DNA of 45,335 nt from Eubacterium sp. (GTDB taxonomy: Bacteria; Bacillota; Clostridia; Peptostreptococcales; Anaerovoracaceae): NCBI GenBank assembly GCA_021769965.1, contig JAETRU010000024.1:1-45335 (forward strand), written 5' to 3'. Of the stretch, positions 43,674-45,335 are shown piece by piece; position 1 is the first letter of the stretch; each line of letters begins with the position of its first letter. The position numbers were made by a program, and so were the translations under genes. Below the pieces are notes generated by a model. The model was not told the origin of the DNA. It saw only the letters and a list, made by a program, of their open reading frames with translations, and searched no databases.

Positions 43674-45143
43674 ATGGGTAAACGAGTTCCTATGTGGCAG
43701 GTTTTGATCTGCGTAATATTTGCACTGGGCATTATCTGTTACTCCATCTTCTTCTCCTACGGAGAAGCGCACATGCCGTTATTCCTGGCAGCTGCTTTTG
43801 TAGCAGTAGTCGGCGCTCTTAACGGATGGAAGTGGAGCGTTATGGAAAGAGGCATGATACAGGGTATCGGCCGTTCCATGCAGGCCAACCTGATCCTGCT
43901 GACAGTAGGTATCCTGGTATCTACCTGGAAAGCGGCGGGTATTATTCCGTCCATGATCTACTATGGACTGAACATCATCAATCCGTCGATCTTCCTGGTA
44001 ACAGCATGTCTGCTGTGCTCCATCATTTCACTGGTAATCGGTTCTTCCTATACTACAGCGGGAACCATCGGCGTAGCGCTGATCGGTATTGCCGTAGGTC
44101 TGGGCATTAACCCGGCAATGGCGGCAGGCGCTGTTGTAGCAGGATCCTACACCGGCGACAAAATGTCTCCGATGTCCGATACAACCAATATGGCCCCTGG
44201 CGTATCCGGTTCGAATATCTTTGAACATATCCGGCACATGGTATATACTGTAACACCGGCATATGTGCTTGCGTTGATTGCTTACTTTATTCTGGGCAGA
44301 AGCGCTCATGTCAGCGGCGGCAGCGTGCAGATGGAAATGAAGGACATCCTGCAGGATGCCATTCAGAATGAATTCAGCGTCGTCAGCCCTTGGCTGATGC
44401 TGCCGGTAGTATTCCTGCTGATCGCAGTTATCATGAAGATCCCTGCACTGCCTTCCATGTTTGTCGGAGTGCTTATGGGAATGTTCTGCATGGTAGTGGT
44501 TCAGGGCATTGATATCGCGGATGTGTTCAACATCATGCATTACGGTTATGAATCCACGAGTGGAGATATTGCACTCACAGGTGATTATACAGTTGCCAGC
44601 GTAGTCGGCGGCGGCGGATTTGACTATATGCTGTGGACTGTATCCGTTGTACTTTGCTCCATGTCCTTCGCAGGCGTGCTGGAAGCGACCGGTATGCTGG
44701 GACAGATCGTTGAAGCACTGCTGAAGATCGCAAAGACCAACGGCCTGCTGGTCATGACTACAGTTCTGACCTGCTTCCTGATCAACGTATTGACTGCTGA
44801 CCAGTATCTGTCCATCATTCTGCCGGGCAGAATGTACAAGACCGCGTTTGAAGACAGAAAGCTGAAAAACAAGAATCTGTCCAGATGTCTGGAGGATTCC
44901 GGCACACTGACTTCACCGCTGATCCCTTGGAATGTATGCGGCGTGACCATGAGCGGATTCCTGGGCGTTACAACGATTCAATATCTGCCATATGCAATAG
45001 TGAACTATCTCTGTCCTATCATCTCAATTATCTACGGCTTCACCGGTTTCACCATCGAGAAGATGACCGACGAGGAATACGAGAAGGTCATGGAAGAGAG
45101 AAAACTGGAGCATGAGGCTGCTATGAGAGAAATGGAAGCTTAG
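43674..45143 (+). CDS. nhaC: NhaC-type Na+/H+ antiporter family protein
   Basis: 489 residues, about 11-12 membrane segments, NhaC family (PF03553). GTIGVALIGIAVGLG, AGSYTGDKMSPMSDTTNMAP and LTADQYLSIILPGRMYK are characteristic. Family members exchange Na+ for H+, malate/lactate or amino acids/amines; with mttB 94 nt upstream it may carry the methylated substrate or its demethylated product. The start at 43674 is chosen because AAGGTGA precedes it; a GTG at 43665 is inside that site. Probably co-transcribed with mttB. Confidence 0.88.
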   Translation: MGKRVPMWQVLICVIFALGIICYSIFFSYGEAHMPLFLAAAFVAVVGALNGWKWSVMERGMIQGIGRSMQANLILLTVGILVSTWKAAGIIPSMIYYGLNIINPSIFLVTACLLCSIISLVIGSSYTTAGTIGVALIGIAVGLGINPAMAAGAVVAGSYTGDKMSPMSDTTNMAPGVSGSNIFEHIRHMVYTVTPAYVLALIAYFILGRSAHVSGGSVQMEMKDILQDAIQNEFSVVSPWLMLPVVFLLIAVIMKIPALPSMFVGVLMGMFCMVVVQGIDIADVFNIMHYGYESTSGDIALTGDYTVASVVGGGGFDYMLWTVSVVLCSMSFAGVLEATGMLGQIVEALLKIAKTNGLLVMTTVLTCFLINVLTADQYLSIILPGRMYKTAFEDRKLKNKNLSRCLEDSGTLTSPLIPWNVCGVTMSGFLGVTTIQYLPYAIVNYLCPIISIIYGFTGFTIEKMTDEEYEKVMEERKLEHEAAMREMEA

Positions 45144-45223
45144 TGATTTTGTGAAACATGTTTAATCTCTTTTAAAAAGAGGCGGCGGGACAGCCGGAAG
45201 GCTGACCCGGACTGCAGACAAAG

Positions 45224-45278
45224 GAGCTGTCGCACAGTTTGACCAAAAATCGACTGGAGCGGCAGCTTCTTTCTTTTA
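45224..45278 (+). terminator. Terminator-like hairpin after nhaC
   Basis: GAGCTGTCGC (45224-45233) pairs with GCGGCAGCTTC, followed by a TTTCTTTT tail. Confidence 0.7.
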
Positions 45279-45288
45279 ACATAGAAAC

Positions 45289-45328
45289 GAAAAAACCCTT
45301 GCAAATTCAACACTTGTAAGGGTTTTTG
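45289..45328. terminator. Second, near-symmetric terminator at the window end
   Basis: AAAAAACCCTTGCAA and TTGTAAGGGTTTTT arms with A- and T-rich flanks; could act in both directions, suggesting a convergent gene beyond the window. Confidence 0.75.
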
Positions 45329-45335
45329 TGGTATA

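Overview
The window looks like a chromosomal segment of an anaerobic, low-to-mid GC Gram-positive of the class Clostridia. The grounds are strong AGGAGG-type ribosome binding sites, a Bacillus/Clostridium-order housekeeping block that includes the sporulation genes yqfC and yqfD, a single-chain glycyl-tRNA synthetase next to pyruvate phosphate dikinase, and amino-acid and methylamine catabolism genes (ornithine racemase type, non-pyrrolysine MttB). An Anaerovoracaceae-like gut anaerobe would fit, but that is a guess. No tRNA, rRNA, CRISPR array, insertion sequence or prophage was seen.

Layout. 1-5.3 kb: a repeat pair, an APH-fold kinase, an ECF sigma/anti-sigma pair with a probable autoregulated promoter, a uracil permease and a LysO-type exporter. 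5.3-9.7 kb: an arginine-derivative island made of a FadR-type GntR regulator divergent from dimethylarginine dimethylaminohydrolase (DDAH), a second guanidine-modifying enzyme and a RocB-like M20 deacylase broken twice. 9.7-20.1 kb: the conserved block rpsU-yqeY / yqfC-yqfD-phoH-ybeY-cdd-era-recO-DUF4342-glyS-ppdK, densely packed and partly overlapping. 20.1-25 kb: membrane genes (small multidrug export protein, NfeD-stomatin pair, DUF554, an MFS transporter) separated by structured intergenic repeats.

25-36.6 kb is the most interesting part. A sigma-54 enhancer-binding protein is followed by a palindrome and a canonical -24/-12 promoter driving an AGCS amino-acid:Na+ symporter plus two NodB-fold deacetylase paralogues, one with an intact and one with a destroyed metal site. 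A second canonical -24/-12 promoter drives an argininosuccinate-lyase-family gene. Downstream lie malic enzyme, a GPH-type MFS transporter and a second argininosuccinate-lyase-family gene under a sigma-70 promoter. I infer a regulated catabolic route: uptake, opening of an amide or cyclic amide, elimination of fumarate, then malate to pyruvate (fumarase not in the window). The substrate is unknown.

36.7-45.3 kb: a PD-(D/E)XK-like protein; a tandem-repeat tract; and a minus-strand group (ornithine-racemase type enzyme, URO-D-type methyltransferase, alanine racemase type enzyme, CorA). This group is divergent from a non-pyrrolysine MttB methyltransferase and an NhaC-type antiporter, which suggests demethylation of an N-methylated amine or betaine.
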